The notes: generated from the letters alone by a model not told the origin. 64,000 bases of DNA from Streptomyces platensis (GCF_008704855.1 NZ_CP023691.1:558001-622000); one strand, 5' to 3'; shown: positions 1 to 9,458, numbered from the stretch's first letter. Numbers and translations are program-made.

Positions 1-53
1 TTGCGGACCACCTCGGCGTTTGCCTGTCCTGCGGGGTGGGACGGGGCTCGCTT

Positions 54-353
54 CTAGTACGACAGGTCCTTCTGGTCCGTGATCAGGCGACCGGCGATGT
101 GCAGGTTGCCGTCGGAGTCGAGCACCGCGATGATCTTCTTCGTGGAGCCGTGATGGGTCGTGAAGTAGATCTTGTCCGCCTCCTGGGAGGTGGAGCAGTT
201 CGTGTTCACCGACAGCTCGATGCTCACCGGTGAGCTGATCAGGACGTCCTTCTTGGGCGAGGTGGGATAGACCTGGTTCTGCCGCAGCTTGATACGGCCG
301 TGGGTGTCGCCTTCCGTCCAGTCCGTCGCCAGTCCGAGATCGATGTCCGCCAT
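54..353 (-). CDS. Hypothetical protein, 99 aa
   Basis: I do not recognise the family with confidence. The product is a small soluble protein with no signal peptide or membrane segment. It begins MADIDLGL and has alternating beta-type stretches, ending in LITDQKDLSY. The ATG at 353 is chosen because GGAGAGGAAG lies just upstream; the same frame stays open further upstream but that part has poor composition. It is transcribed away from the membrane-protein gene at 706, so the two share a 350 bp divergent promoter region. Only two cysteines are not present; a single Cys sits in the middle. Function unknown. Confidence 0.7.
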   Translation of the reverse strand: MADIDLGLATDWTEGDTHGRIKLRQNQVYPTSPKKDVLISSPVSIELSVNTNCSTSQEADKIYFTTHHGSTKKIIAVLDSDGNLHIAGRLITDQKDLSY

Positions 354-705
354 GAGGCTTCCTCTCCAGTTCCGGCGGGCCGTCCCCTTCCTGCCGCGCT
401 TCAGCCGCGTCGTTCCATGCGTGAAACCCGACAAGACGCGCCCGCTCTCCAATGAAAGAACCACGTGGGACGAGTGACCTGCGTCACCTGAGCCGATCCA
501 GAACCTATATAACTCGGGCGTGCGGCAGCACCGAACTCCGTAAATATGACTGATTTCCACGAAGTTGGCGCGATAGTCCCCATCTGGCCCATAGGTCCGT
601 CGGATCAGAGGCGGGATCGGCGGCACTTCCTGAAGATCACCAGCTGAGAGGAGCATCACAGGGCAACGGTTTATCGCCCACGGACAGTTCGAGGAGACTT
701 CCTGA
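354..705. promoter_or_regulatory. Divergent intergenic region with a 14 bp dyad
   Basis: This stretch separates two divergent genes and holds no convincing gene of its own. It contains a perfect dyad, GTGAC-CTGC-GTCAC, at 474-487, and a locally AT-rich CCTATATAA element near 506-513. Either could belong to the leftward promoter. GAGGAG at 690-695 is the ribosome binding site of the rightward gene. Assignment of the dyad as an operator is inference. Confidence 0.35.
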
Positions 706-2148
706 ATGCTCGAAACGTTGTGGACCGTCATCGTGCTCGCCTTGGTGCTGGCGGGAGGCGCCTTGGTACTGACGGGACTCCTCTGGATGCTCATCACTTT
801 GCGGAGGATGGATCCCGAGGACCGCTGGCGGGTCCGATCCCCCGGGCGCTCCCGCGTACGCGTCCTCGCGGACCGGACGTTCCACTTGGTGTTGTGGGTG
901 CATGCCCACACGGTCGGCCCGGCAGTGCGCCGGTATGTGCGGTGGGGCGCCCGTGGGACGACGCGTCATCTGCGATGGGCCCGGCGCGGGTTCGGTCAGG
1001 ACGCGGAGCGGCTGTTTCCTCGTTCCCATGCGGTACGAACCGCGGTGTGGGACTGGTACTGCACCATGCCGCTGGCGGGCATCGCGTATGTCATCAAGGC
1101 ATGTGTACTCCTCCTGGTCACGGTCAACATCGGCGTCATCGTGACCAAGGGGGTGACCGGAGTGACTCACCTGTGGGAGAAGAGCAAGCAGGCGAATGCG
1201 CCGTGGTGGGCGCCCGGGGGCTCGGCCGCGGACCCTGCCAGCGAGGGCGGTGCGAGCGACCGGCCGGACCCACTCCTCGCGCTGATGGCGGCACTGCGCA
1301 GGGTGGGCGCGGCGATCACGGAGAAGGTGGGCCACCATCTGTCGGCACTCACCGACCCATTGGGCAGGCCCATGGAGGCCCTCATTGCGGCCGCTGCCCT
1401 CGTTCTGCTCGCCATGATGCTGTTGGCGTCGCGCGTCGCCTGGCTCGCGCTCCGGCAGATAGCGAGACCTTCCTACCAGGATCACGGTCCGCATTACGCC
1501 GAGCCCCGCACCCGGTTCACGTGGGCCCGGAGGCTGCTGAGTCTGCGGGTGGGGACGAACCGGGAGAACCGCCCGGTGGTGGTGTTGGTGAACTGTCTGG
1601 CCAGAGTGGGGGCCGCCCAGTCGTATCACCGCTGGTCACTCCGCATCCGTAGCCCGCTGACGGCGCCGCGGGTACATCTGGCGGACGCGGAACGGGTGGT
1701 GTGGTCGGCGTGGCGGACCCGGCACACGGCGATCCGCGGTGTGCTGCGGGCCCAGCACAAAGAGCACGCGGCAGAGGTGGTGGGGGCGTTGCGCATGATG
1801 GAGACCCGGCAGGACACTGCTGCCGATCGAGGGCGGGTATTCGAGGACATGGCGCGCATGCTGGCGAAGATCGCCGAGCGTTACGCGCAGGGCCGCACCC
1901 TTGCGCTGTTGGACCCCGAAGACCTCAGCGGCGCCTCCCGGGCGGTCAATCGCGAGTGGATACGCATGGTCATCCTCGGTGTTGCCGTCATCGGGTCGGC
2001 GGTCGGAGCCTCCGCACTTGGCGTATCGGATGCCGCTATCGCCCAGGTCGTCGGCGTCGTCAGCCTCGTCATGGTCGGTCTGCTGTACGGGTCCCGGCTC
2101 ACGCCGACGGACCTCCTCGACGTGGTCCGTGGGCAGAGCCGTAAGTGA
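706..2148 (+). CDS. Multi-spanning membrane protein, unknown function
   Basis: A 480-residue integral membrane protein that I cannot assign to a named family. Hydrophobic segments lie near residues 5-30, 125-150, 222-250 and, as a closely spaced pair, 425-470. A basic, histidine-containing loop follows the first segment. A long hydrophilic domain at about 255-420 contains many Arg/Glu helices and is probably cytoplasmic. The ATG at 706 follows GAGGAG with good spacing. The gene stands alone; the next genes run in the opposite direction. No enzymatic motif is visible. Confidence 0.75.
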   Translation: MLETLWTVIVLALVLAGGALVLTGLLWMLITLRRMDPEDRWRVRSPGRSRVRVLADRTFHLVLWVHAHTVGPAVRRYVRWGARGTTRHLRWARRGFGQDAERLFPRSHAVRTAVWDWYCTMPLAGIAYVIKACVLLLVTVNIGVIVTKGVTGVTHLWEKSKQANAPWWAPGGSAADPASEGGASDRPDPLLALMAALRRVGAAITEKVGHHLSALTDPLGRPMEALIAAAALVLLAMMLLASRVAWLALRQIARPSYQDHGPHYAEPRTRFTWARRLLSLRVGTNRENRPVVVLVNCLARVGAAQSYHRWSLRIRSPLTAPRVHLADAERVVWSAWRTRHTAIRGVLRAQHKEHAAEVVGALRMMETRQDTAADRGRVFEDMARMLAKIAERYAQGRTLALLDPEDLSGASRAVNREWIRMVILGVAVIGSAVGASALGVSDAAIAQVVGVVSLVMVGLLYGSRLTPTDLLDVVRGQSRK

Positions 2149-2321
2149 GCGGGAGGCCGGGCTACGGGCCGGGGGCGGGGCAGGTCCAAGGCGCGGCCCA
2201 CGCGTACGCCTCAACTCCCGGCTCGTCAGCGGCATCGGCGCTCCCCACCACATGGGCCTGCCTGTTCGGCCGGTGGGAGGCTTTGCCCCGCCCCAGCCGG
2301 AAAAACGGACTCCGCGGCCCC

Positions 2322-4400
2322 CTAATAAACCGGCAGCGCCAGCAATGTCGCCCGGTTGAGGATGAAGAGGCGGTTGGCGGCCGCGGCGAGGGAGCGGGCC
2401 TCGCCGCCGGTGAGGGCGTAGGTCTGGGGGCGGCCCTCTCCCCCACGCGGGAGGCCGCTCACGCCGGTGTCGCCGCTCTCCACTATCCAGACGCTGTTTC
2501 CCTGGACGACCGGTGGCCGCCAGGGCGGGGCGACGCCGGCGATCATCACCGGGTCGGCGGCCTGGCTGCCGTCGGCGTGCAGGGAGCGCAGTGCCTCGCA
2601 GTCCAGCGCGTGGATCACTCCGCCCGCCACGGTGGGCGGGCCCCACCCGCCGGTGCCCCGTTTGGGCGGGCGCAACGGGTTCTGGGCCCATAGCTCGTGG
2701 CCGTCGGTGGCCTTCACCGCTGCCAGGCTGTTGCCGCCGAGGTAGACGGTTCCGCCGTCGATGGCGGGCCGCAGCGGTCCTGCGGCCTGCCCCTTGCGAA
2801 TCCATGCGCGGGAGCCGTCGTCGGCACGGACCGCGGCCACGTCTCCCGTCTCCGTGCAGAGCACCAGGTGGCCGGCGCCGAGGGCCGCGGCGGGGTGGCC
2901 GCCCGACAGCGTCAGTGGTGGCCGCCGGGTCCAGCGCACCTTGCCGTCGGTCCCCACGCAGCGCAGCCGGCCGTCGGACGTCAGCAGGTAGACGGCGTGG
3001 GCGTCGGCGGCCAGCAGGGCACCGACCTCCGCGTCCACCGTCCAGCGGGGGGATCCGGTGGCGGCCACCCAGGTGCGCAGCGTCCCCTCGCCGTCGGCGG
3101 TGGCCACCAGCCGGTCGCCGATCGACAGGTACCCGGCGTCCGCTTTCGCCTCACCGACTCGCCACCGCTCCCGGCCGTCGGTGACCCGGCGGGCCGCGAT
3201 GCCGCCGCCGGAGGCCGCGTACACCACCACGTCGCGCACCGGCAGCGGGGCCGGCGACGCGGCGTCGGCCACGTCCTGGATGGGGCCCCACAGCGGTTCC
3301 GGGGAGCCTGCGGCGGAGCCGAGCGGTGCGGCCCGCACCTTCGCGGCCGGGGGGATGTCGAAGGGGTCGGACGGGGCGTCAGCACGGGTGAGCCACCAAG
3401 CGGTGCCGCCGCCCGCGGCCAGGAGCGCTCCGCCGCCGGCGGCCGCGACCAGCAGCCGCCGTCGGGTGAGGCGGGGTGCCGCGCCGCCGTCGGGGACGGC
3501 CGAGGGTCCGGCCGGACGGGCCGTCAGGCGGCGGGCGGTCGCTTCCCGTTGCCGGATCTCCTGCCCCAGTGGGCCGGACTTCCATAGCCGTTCGGGCTGC
3601 CGCGGGGCCGCCGCGGCGTCGGCGACCTGGGTGGGCTGCGGGCGGGCCGCCGGGTCCTTGGCGAAGCAGGGCGTGATGAGGTAGCGCAAGGCCTCCGGAA
3701 CGGCCGACAGGTCGGGGCTGCCGTGTACGACCTCGTACAGGACGGCCGTGACCTCGGCGCCGGTGTACGGCGGCCGCCCGCCCGCGGCGTAGGCGAGGAC
3801 CGCGCCGAGGGAGAAGACGTCGGCCGCCGGTCCGACGCGCTGCCCGAGGACCTGTTCCGGCGCGCCGTACCCCGGTGTGACCGGGATCTGCCCGGTACGG
3901 GTGAGGGTCAGGCCGTGCTCAGGGCGGGCGATGCCGAAGTCGATGAGGCGGGGACCGCGCAAGGTGAGGACGACGTTGGGCGGCTTCACGTCCCGGTGGA
4001 CGAGCCCCGTGGCGTGCACATCCTGGAGCGTGCGGGCCAGGGACCGCGCCAGCTCCCGTACGGCTGCGTCGTCGAGGGGACCGAAGCGCGCGACGGCGTC
4101 GTCCAGCGTCGGGCCGGCCAGGAACTCCGTGGCGATCCACGGCCTGCCGCCCTCCAGTTCGGCGGCCAGGACGCGCGCCACGCCCTCACTGGTCACCGCC
4201 TGCGCGGTCCGCGCCTCCCGGAGAAAGCGCTCGGCCAGGTGCCCGTCATGGGCGAGCTCCGGCAGCAGGACCTTCACCGCGGCGGGGCTTCCGGAGGCGT
4301 CCGCGCCGAAGTAGACCTTGCCCATGCCGCCCTCTCCGAGGACGCCGTGCAGGCGGTAGGGGCCCAGGCGCAGCGGATCTCCCTGGCCGAGGGGTTTCAC
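2322..4400 (-). CDS. Membrane Ser/Thr protein kinase with PQQ-like beta-propeller
   Basis: A 692-residue Hanks-type kinase. The kinase domain (about 11-265) has the Gly-rich loop GEGGMG (22-27), the beta3 lysine AVK (K43), a catalytic loop HRDVKPPN (D137) and DFG (154-156), so it should be active. One oddity is Pro where Ser usually sits in KPSN. A basic RRR precedes a transmembrane segment at about 307-330. Everything after that is a WD/PQQ-like propeller with repeated 'G..W' blades, expected outside the cell as a sensor. It follows a paralogous kinase gene by 58 bp in the same direction, so the two are probably cotranscribed. Confidence 0.92.
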   Translation of the reverse strand: MKPLGQGDPLRLGPYRLHGVLGEGGMGKVYFGADASGSPAAVKVLLPELAHDGHLAERFLREARTAQAVTSEGVARVLAAELEGGRPWIATEFLAGPTLDDAVARFGPLDDAAVRELARSLARTLQDVHATGLVHRDVKPPNVVLTLRGPRLIDFGIARPEHGLTLTRTGQIPVTPGYGAPEQVLGQRVGPAADVFSLGAVLAYAAGGRPPYTGAEVTAVLYEVVHGSPDLSAVPEALRYLITPCFAKDPAARPQPTQVADAAAAPRQPERLWKSGPLGQEIRQREATARRLTARPAGPSAVPDGGAAPRLTRRRLLVAAAGGGALLAAGGGTAWWLTRADAPSDPFDIPPAAKVRAAPLGSAAGSPEPLWGPIQDVADAASPAPLPVRDVVVYAASGGGIAARRVTDGRERWRVGEAKADAGYLSIGDRLVATADGEGTLRTWVAATGSPRWTVDAEVGALLAADAHAVYLLTSDGRLRCVGTDGKVRWTRRPPLTLSGGHPAAALGAGHLVLCTETGDVAAVRADDGSRAWIRKGQAAGPLRPAIDGGTVYLGGNSLAAVKATDGHELWAQNPLRPPKRGTGGWGPPTVAGGVIHALDCEALRSLHADGSQAADPVMIAGVAPPWRPPVVQGNSVWIVESGDTGVSGLPRGGEGRPQTYALTGGEARSLAAAANRLFILNRATLLALPVY

Positions 4401-4458
4401 AGTCGGTCGTCTCCTGGATCGTGGCGTGGAAGGGTGCGGGTCGGGGCCGGGCCGGACG

Positions 4459-6639
4459 TCAGGCGAGCGGGAGGGCGATGGTCCGCTGTTCCTGGCGGAC
4501 GTACAGCCGGCCGCCCTTGGGGTCGGCGGTCAGGACCATCGGGTTGGTCTCGTACGTCCAGACGGCTTCATGGGCGCGCAGGTCGATGGCGCGCAGGCCC
4601 GTGTCGTCGGCGCAGTAGGCGTACCGCTTGCCGACGGCCGGGGCCACGTCCCGCTTGTTCTTCCTGCCGGACAGCCCCTTCTCCTGCCAGTTCAGCGTGC
4701 CGGAGGCGGCGTCGACGGCGATCAGCCCGCGGTCCGCCTCCGTGCAGTAGACGACTCCCTCGTGGACGGTGGGCGCGCCGTAGCGCCGTTCCTCGCCCGC
4801 GCTGTCACCGGCGTCACGGCCGGTCCCGAAGAGCCACTCCAGCTCGCCGTCGGCCAGCCGGCGGGCGGTGAGGTGCTCAGCGCCTATGTAGAGGTTCCGG
4901 TCGTCGAGGACCAACCGGGGCGGCACGGTGCCCGCGAAGGTCTCGGAGAGCCTCCACAGTTCGCGGCCGTGCCGCTTGTCGTGCACGGAGAGGCGGATGA
5001 ACTTCGAGCCGAACCCCGGGCTCCCGCACAGCACCACCCGGGAGCCCGCCACCGCGCCGCCCAGCGCGGGCGGAGTGCCCACGGTCTGTGGGCCTTCCAC
5101 CAGGCTGCGCCAGCGCTCCTTGCCCGAGTCCAGGTCGGCCGCGACCAGGTACCAGCGTTTGCCGGAGGCGGCCCGGGCCACCAGGTAGGCGGTTCCGTCG
5201 GCCACACACAGCAGCTGGTTGTACTGCTCCTTGCCGGTGAACGCGGAGAGTTCCACCAGGGGTTTGCCCAGTTCGCCGTTGGTCTGCGAGACCTCGCACA
5301 CCGTCAGCGCCGCGCCCGCCTCCTTGTACCCCCGCAGGGCGTAGATACGGCTTCCTTCGGTGGCCGAGCGCCAGGGGTCGGCGACGTTCGCCTGCCAGGT
5401 CGACTCGCCCGACTCGGCGTTGATGCCGCACAGCACGATCCCCGCGCGCATGGCCAGGTTGCGGCCCACCCGCATCACCTCGCCCCCGGAGTCGGGGCAG
5501 CGCAGACCGGCGCTCCACAGCGGTGCCGGCGGCTTCGGCCGGTCGACGGCGTCCTTCTTCGTAGCGCCGCCGCCTTCGCCGGAGCCCGCGAGCAGGGCCC
5601 AGCCCCCGCCGCCGAGGAGTCCGCCGCCCAGGAGGGCGCCCCCGGCCACGGACAGCAGCCGCCGCCGCGAGAGGCCCGGCACGGGGGCGGCCCCGGCCTG
5701 CGGTATCTCGGCGGGGACCGGTGGCGGCAAGCGGTGCGGCGGCTCGCGCCACACCTCGTCGCTGCGCCGGGCGATCTCCCGCAGCACCGCGTCGGGCAGC
5801 AGCTCCGCGAAGCCGCCGCGGTCGGCCGGAGCGAGCCCGTTGGAGCCCAGCGCGGTACGCAGCTCGGTGGTGGACGGGCGGTGCGCGGGGTCCTTTGCCA
5901 GGCAGCGGACGAGCAGGGAGCGCAGCGTCTCAGGCACCCCGCCCAGGTCCGGCTCGCCGAACCGGACGCGGTACAGCAGGTCGGTGGGGGCCCCGCCGCC
6001 GAACGGGCCGCGACCGGTGGCGGCGAAGACCAGCACCCCGGCCAGCGCGAACACATCGCCCGCCACGGCGTGTTCCTGGCCCCCCGCCTGCTCGGGCGAC
6101 ATGAACGCCGGCGTTCCCACGGCACTGCCCACGCTCGTCAGATGCTCGTCGCCGAAGGCCCGGGCGATACCGAAGTCGATGATCCGCGGGCCCTGCGCGG
6201 TCACCAGGACGTTGGACGGCTTCAGGTCGCGGTGGACCACCTCCGACCGGTGCAGCTGCTCCAGCCCGGCGGCGAGTCCCGCGCCGAGGGCACGCACGGC
6301 CGCCTCCGGCAGCGGCCCGCCCGCTTCGACGGCCGTGTCCAGCGGCGGTCCGAGGACGTACTCCGTCGCCAGCCACGGGATCGGTGCCTGCGGATCGGCG
6401 TCGACGACCACCGCCCCGTGCGCGGAGCCGATGACGCGTGCCGCATCCGCCTCCAGCCGGAAGCGGGTCCGCAGGGCGGTGTCCGCGACGAGACGGGTGT
6501 GCAGCGTCTTCACCGCGACCGTGCGGCCGCCCGCCGAGCGGGCCAGGTAGACGGTGCCCATACCGCCACCGCCGAGGCGGGCGAGGATCCGGAACGGCCC
6601 GACGGCGTGCGGGTCGTCGTGCAGAAGTGGGGAGATCAT
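4459..6639 (-). CDS. Membrane Ser/Thr protein kinase with PQQ-like beta-propeller
   Basis: A 726-residue paralogue of the neighbouring kinase. The kinase domain has GGGGMG (23-28), VAVK (K44), HRDLKPSN (D138) and DFG (155-157), all intact. A Tat-like RRR plus a Gly/Leu-rich membrane segment at about 340-365 leads into a C-terminal PQQ-like propeller presumed extracellular. The ATG at 6639 (MISPLL) is chosen because it starts exactly at the kinase domain and lies 4 bp beyond the stop of the upstream pseudokinase, suggesting translational coupling. The longer open frame upstream overlaps that gene and has shadow-like composition. Confidence 0.9.
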   Translation of the reverse strand: MISPLLHDDPHAVGPFRILARLGGGGMGTVYLARSAGGRTVAVKTLHTRLVADTALRTRFRLEADAARVIGSAHGAVVVDADPQAPIPWLATEYVLGPPLDTAVEAGGPLPEAAVRALGAGLAAGLEQLHRSEVVHRDLKPSNVLVTAQGPRIIDFGIARAFGDEHLTSVGSAVGTPAFMSPEQAGGQEHAVAGDVFALAGVLVFAATGRGPFGGGAPTDLLYRVRFGEPDLGGVPETLRSLLVRCLAKDPAHRPSTTELRTALGSNGLAPADRGGFAELLPDAVLREIARRSDEVWREPPHRLPPPVPAEIPQAGAAPVPGLSRRRLLSVAGGALLGGGLLGGGGWALLAGSGEGGGATKKDAVDRPKPPAPLWSAGLRCPDSGGEVMRVGRNLAMRAGIVLCGINAESGESTWQANVADPWRSATEGSRIYALRGYKEAGAALTVCEVSQTNGELGKPLVELSAFTGKEQYNQLLCVADGTAYLVARAASGKRWYLVAADLDSGKERWRSLVEGPQTVGTPPALGGAVAGSRVVLCGSPGFGSKFIRLSVHDKRHGRELWRLSETFAGTVPPRLVLDDRNLYIGAEHLTARRLADGELEWLFGTGRDAGDSAGEERRYGAPTVHEGVVYCTEADRGLIAVDAASGTLNWQEKGLSGRKNKRDVAPAVGKRYAYCADDTGLRAIDLRAHEAVWTYETNPMVLTADPKGGRLYVRQEQRTIALPLA

Positions 6640-6643
6640 GGCC

Positions 6644-7516
6644 TCAGCGCTCTTGGGTGGGGAGTGCGGCGGCCAGGACCTCCGCCGACTGACGGGACAA
6701 CGCCTCGACGATCCGGCCGGGCAGCGACACCGGCTCCGTGGCACCGGCCAGCGCGCCGTATGCCGCGCCCGGCAGCAACTCCGCCAATACTCTTGCCGGT
6801 TCGGGCCGGTCCTCCGGGGCGCGCGAACGGCACGCCGTGACGATGTCCCGCAGTCCGGCCGGGATCTCCTGCCGTTCGGGCACGGTGTGCCCGGTCGCCG
6901 CGTACGCCAGCACGGCACCCAGGGCGTAGACGTCCCCGGACCGGTCCGCCGGACCGCCCGCCGAGAGTTCGGGAGCGAGGCAGCCGGTCTCCAGCCCGGT
7001 GGCCTGCGCGGGGGATGCCGCTGCCACCGGATGCGCGCGGGTCGCACCGAAGCAGCCCAGCAGCGGCCCGCAGGCGGTCAGCAGCACGCCCGCCGGGCAG
7101 ACACCGCCGTGCACGAGGCCCAGCACATGGGCCGAGGCCAGGGCTTCGGCGAGGGTGCCGCCGAGCGTACGGACCAGCGGTTCGGGCAGCGGTCCGCCGT
7201 ACGCGGCCAGGGCGGCGGGCAACGGCAGCACAGGCCGGTAGGGGGAGGCATACCAGGGGAAGGCCGGCGTCCCCCCGAGCTGCGCCACCGGCCAGAACCC
7301 CGGCTGGGTCAGCCGGGCCGCCTGCTGCATCTCATCCGCCCACCGCGCCGGGTCACCACTGGCCGGCGGCAGGCAGACCAGGGCGGTGTGCTCGCCGTCG
7401 ACACCGCGGGCCAGATAACGGCGCTCGGGAACGCCCCGACTCCCCTCGGCGTCAAGACGTGCCAACGCCACAAAATCTCCGATCCGCGCAGGATCGTCCT
7501 GCCGCAGCCTCTCCAC
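6644..7516 (-). CDS. Protein pseudokinase
   Basis: A 290-residue protein that aligns along its whole length with the kinase domain of the next gene but lacks every catalytic residue. The beta3 lysine position reads TALVCLP. The catalytic HRD is HGG (136-138) and the metal-binding DFG is CFG (155-157), both at the same residue numbers as in the active neighbour. There is no glycine-rich loop and no membrane segment or sensor domain. The GTG at 7516 follows GGGGAG. It is first in a three-gene leftward run with two active kinases and could be an allosteric partner or scaffold for them. That role is inference from context. Confidence 0.85.
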   Translation of the reverse strand: MERLRQDDPARIGDFVALARLDAEGSRGVPERRYLARGVDGEHTALVCLPPASGDPARWADEMQQAARLTQPGFWPVAQLGGTPAFPWYASPYRPVLPLPAALAAYGGPLPEPLVRTLGGTLAEALASAHVLGLVHGGVCPAGVLLTACGPLLGCFGATRAHPVAAASPAQATGLETGCLAPELSAGGPADRSGDVYALGAVLAYAATGHTVPERQEIPAGLRDIVTACRSRAPEDRPEPARVLAELLPGAAYGALAGATEPVSLPGRIVEALSRQSAEVLAAALPTQER

Positions 7517-7877
7517 TCGGCTTCTCCCCCGTCAGGCTCGTTAGGGACGTGAGCCTATATACGGCGGGGAGGCCGCTCGGCAGGGGGGCGGCGTGCGGGG
7601 TGATGGCTGTCGTGGAGGGGCGCCGGGGCCTGGAGTCGGGGCCTGGCGTGGTGGGACAGGCACGCCACTCCCACATCTCCTACGTCACCTATGTCGACTT
7701 CCGATAGGCCCGGAATGCCCGGGTGGCAAGGAGGCCCATGTCATCGGTCCGGCCACGGACCGGGCACCCGTCCACGGTGATCTCACGTAGCTCCGGCACC
7801 CTTTGCAGCACCGCTCGTGCTCTGCCGTGGCGCAGGAGCTGGGGCAAGCGTTGTCCTGCGGTCCGGACATGCCAAAT
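7517..7877. other. Intergenic region, no gene seen
   Basis: No coding sequence with good composition and a ribosome binding site is visible. The first 50 bases are the leader of the pseudokinase gene, with GGGGAG just upstream of its GTG and an AT-rich CCTATATAC near 7553-7561 that may form part of the promoter. Confidence 0.4.
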
Positions 7878-7909
7878 GGGGCCTGCCGACAGGGGTTTCG
7901 GCAGGCCCC
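7878..7909 (-). terminator. Intrinsic terminator after the secreted-protein operon
   Basis: A perfect 12 bp stem (7878-7889 with 7898-7909) and an 8-base loop lie 11 bp beyond the stop of the last gene of the leftward secreted-protein run. On the minus strand the stem is followed by ATTT. It marks the end of the four-gene unit. Confidence 0.75.
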
Positions 7910-7920
7910 GGGCTCGGAAC

Positions 7921-8313
7921 TCAGCAGTTGGTGCTGAGGACCTCACCGCCATTCGGCCAGAGGCCGGTGGTCTGGTAGCAGTGGTTCTTGTCGGCGCTGA
8001 GGTCGTACAGGTACTCCTTGGCGCCACCGTTGCCCATGGCGAAGGTCACGGTTGCCGTGGCTCCCGTTGCCTCTTCAGGGAAGTACGCCTTCCACGTCTG
8101 TCCGACCGGCTTGGACGTGTGGCAGTAGTTCTTGCTCTCGATGCCGTCCGGGCCCTTCCACTGGTAGCAGGTGTCGACCAGGAAGCCCGAATTGTTCGAG
8201 AACTGGATGTAGTTGCCGGAGCTGGCGGAGGCGGTGGGTGCCGCGGCGACCGTACCCATGAGGGTCAGGCACGCCATGGCAGCAAACGTCATCGACTTCT
8301 TGACAGCGCGCAC
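7921..8313 (-). CDS. Small secreted four-cysteine protein (paralogue A)
   Basis: A 130-residue protein with a Sec signal peptide (basic MRAVKK, hydrophobic core, ASA-type cleavage near residue 31). The mature part of about 100 residues has four cysteines in the pattern TCY..YCH..HCY..C-terminal Cys, suggesting two disulfides, and beta-rich segments. The same pattern recurs in the genes at 8357 and 9532, so these are paralogues. No named family recognised. GTG start at 8313 preceded by GGAAAGGAATT. It is the last gene of a same-strand run and is followed by a strong terminator. Confidence 0.85.
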   Translation of the reverse strand: MRAVKKSMTFAAMACLTLMGTVAAAPTASASSGNYIQFSNNSGFLVDTCYQWKGPDGIESKNYCHTSKPVGQTWKAYFPEEATGATATVTFAMGNGGAKEYLYDLSADKNHCYQTTGLWPNGGEVLSTNC

Positions 8314-8356
8314 GCTGGAATTCCTTTCCTTGTCCCTTCCTCGTCTCCGAGAAGGG

Positions 8357-8740
8357 TCAGCAGCTCTTCTCGGTGATGGACGGGCCCCACGTGTAACCGC
8401 TCAGCTCGTAGCAGTGGTTACTCTTCAAGTCGGTGATCTGCGGTGCTTCGAGATCGCCGATCTGCTGACCGTGGACGAGCACCGTGACCTCGACGCCGGT
8501 GGCATCGGCGGGAATGTCCACGCCCCAGTCCTGGCCGATGGCCTTGTTGTCGTCGCAGCTGTCCGGAGTCGCCGAACCCTGCCACTTGTAGCAGGTCTTG
8601 GCGAGGAACCAGCCCTTGTTGGAGAACCCGATGTGGCCCGAGTCCTGGGCAGCAGCAGGCGACGCCGTTACGGCCGTGCCACCGAGGGCGAGCAGCAGCG
8701 TGGCGACACCGTAGGCCATGGATCGCTTTGTCTTTGGCAC
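8357..8740 (-). CDS. Small secreted four-cysteine protein (paralogue B)
   Basis: A 127-residue secreted protein with a signal peptide ending near SPAAAQ. The mature domain shares the layout of its neighbours: an N-terminal I.FSN strand, TCYKW.G, a second Cys, an IP.DATGV.V strand pair, NHCYE.SG and a terminal Cys. Starts at GTG 8740 with GAAAGG upstream. It lies 28 bp downstream of the aerolysin-like gene and 43 bp upstream of paralogue A, so it is probably part of one transcript. Function unknown; the disulfide-stabilised beta fold suggests a stable extracellular binding protein. Confidence 0.85.
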   Translation of the reverse strand: MPKTKRSMAYGVATLLLALGGTAVTASPAAAQDSGHIGFSNKGWFLAKTCYKWQGSATPDSCDDNKAIGQDWGVDIPADATGVEVTVLVHGQQIGDLEAPQITDLKSNHCYELSGYTWGPSITEKSC

Positions 8741-8768
8741 AGGATTACCTTTCTGAGAGGGAGAAAAC

Positions 8769-9458
8769 TCAGCGACCGTTCAACAGCTTCTGGTCGCACG
8801 TGACAATGTCCTGGCCTACCCGCTTCCCTCCCGGGAGGGGAGTCTCGGTACGGAGGCCGGTGATCTTTGCGCCGCCAAACTTTCCGCCCTGGATCGACAC
8901 GTCGGTGACCTTGCGGTCCATGTCGTAACCCATCTTGAGCATTCCCTTTTGGCCGGTCTTCACAGTGATTCCCACAGCACCGGAGCTGGTTTCGGTGTGG
9001 GACTGGGTGAATCCCGCACTGGCACCAATTCCCAGTCGGTCCTTGACCAGGGTGACGTCGACGCTGGCGCCGATGTTCCAGCCCCAGGAGAAGGTGTGGA
9101 GTGCGGTGATCGTCTGGGTAATGTCATTACCGTTCGGAGCACAGTTGTCGATCGGTCCGGTACCCAGGTCCTGGTTCTCCGCGTCATACCATTTGGTGAC
9201 CTGGCCGGCATCCTGAGTCGTCGTGGAGGCACACGAAACGGAGAGGCTGCCGCACTGCTGGAGTGCTTCCAGAACATCGGCCTGTCGGGTCAGCGTGGTG
9301 CCGTTGTCGTACGTGACGGTCGCGCTTCCCTCGTTCAGCCAGTTGTCGGTGTGGCCGTTGATCTCTTGCAGGGACGCCGCGGATGCCGTCGGCGCAGCCA
9401 CGGCAAGCGCCATCGCGGAGGCGGCCGCGGCGATTCCTGCCCGGTAACGGAAGGTCAT
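8769..9458 (-). CDS. Secreted aerolysin/ETX-MTX2-like protein
   Basis: A 229-residue secreted protein. The start at 9458 (MTFRYRAG) is preferred because it gives a classical signal peptide ending at ASA near residue 28; an in-frame start 14 codons upstream adds a charged tail. The second half (about 100-185) is a run of long amphipathic Ser/Thr/Gly-rich strands with a central hairpin, containing FSWGWNIGASVDV and FTQSHTETSS. That is the style of beta-pore-forming aerolysin-type domains. Four cysteines lie outside the strand region. The assignment rests on strand pattern only. It sits between three small secreted paralogues in one operon. Confidence 0.6.
   Translation of the reverse strand: MTFRYRAGIAAAASAMALAVAAPTASAASLQEINGHTDNWLNEGSATVTYDNGTTLTRQADVLEALQQCGSLSVSCASTTTQDAGQVTKWYDAENQDLGTGPIDNCAPNGNDITQTITALHTFSWGWNIGASVDVTLVKDRLGIGASAGFTQSHTETSSGAVGITVKTGQKGMLKMGYDMDRKVTDVSIQGGKFGGAKITGLRTETPLPGGKRVGQDIVTCDQKLLNGR

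Noticed and set aside
4426..6840. A long open frame of about 800 codons on the plus strand over the kinase genes
   Set aside because: It is antisense to clear kinase domains, is rich in Arg/Gly/Ala without motifs, and arises from the GC-rich third positions.
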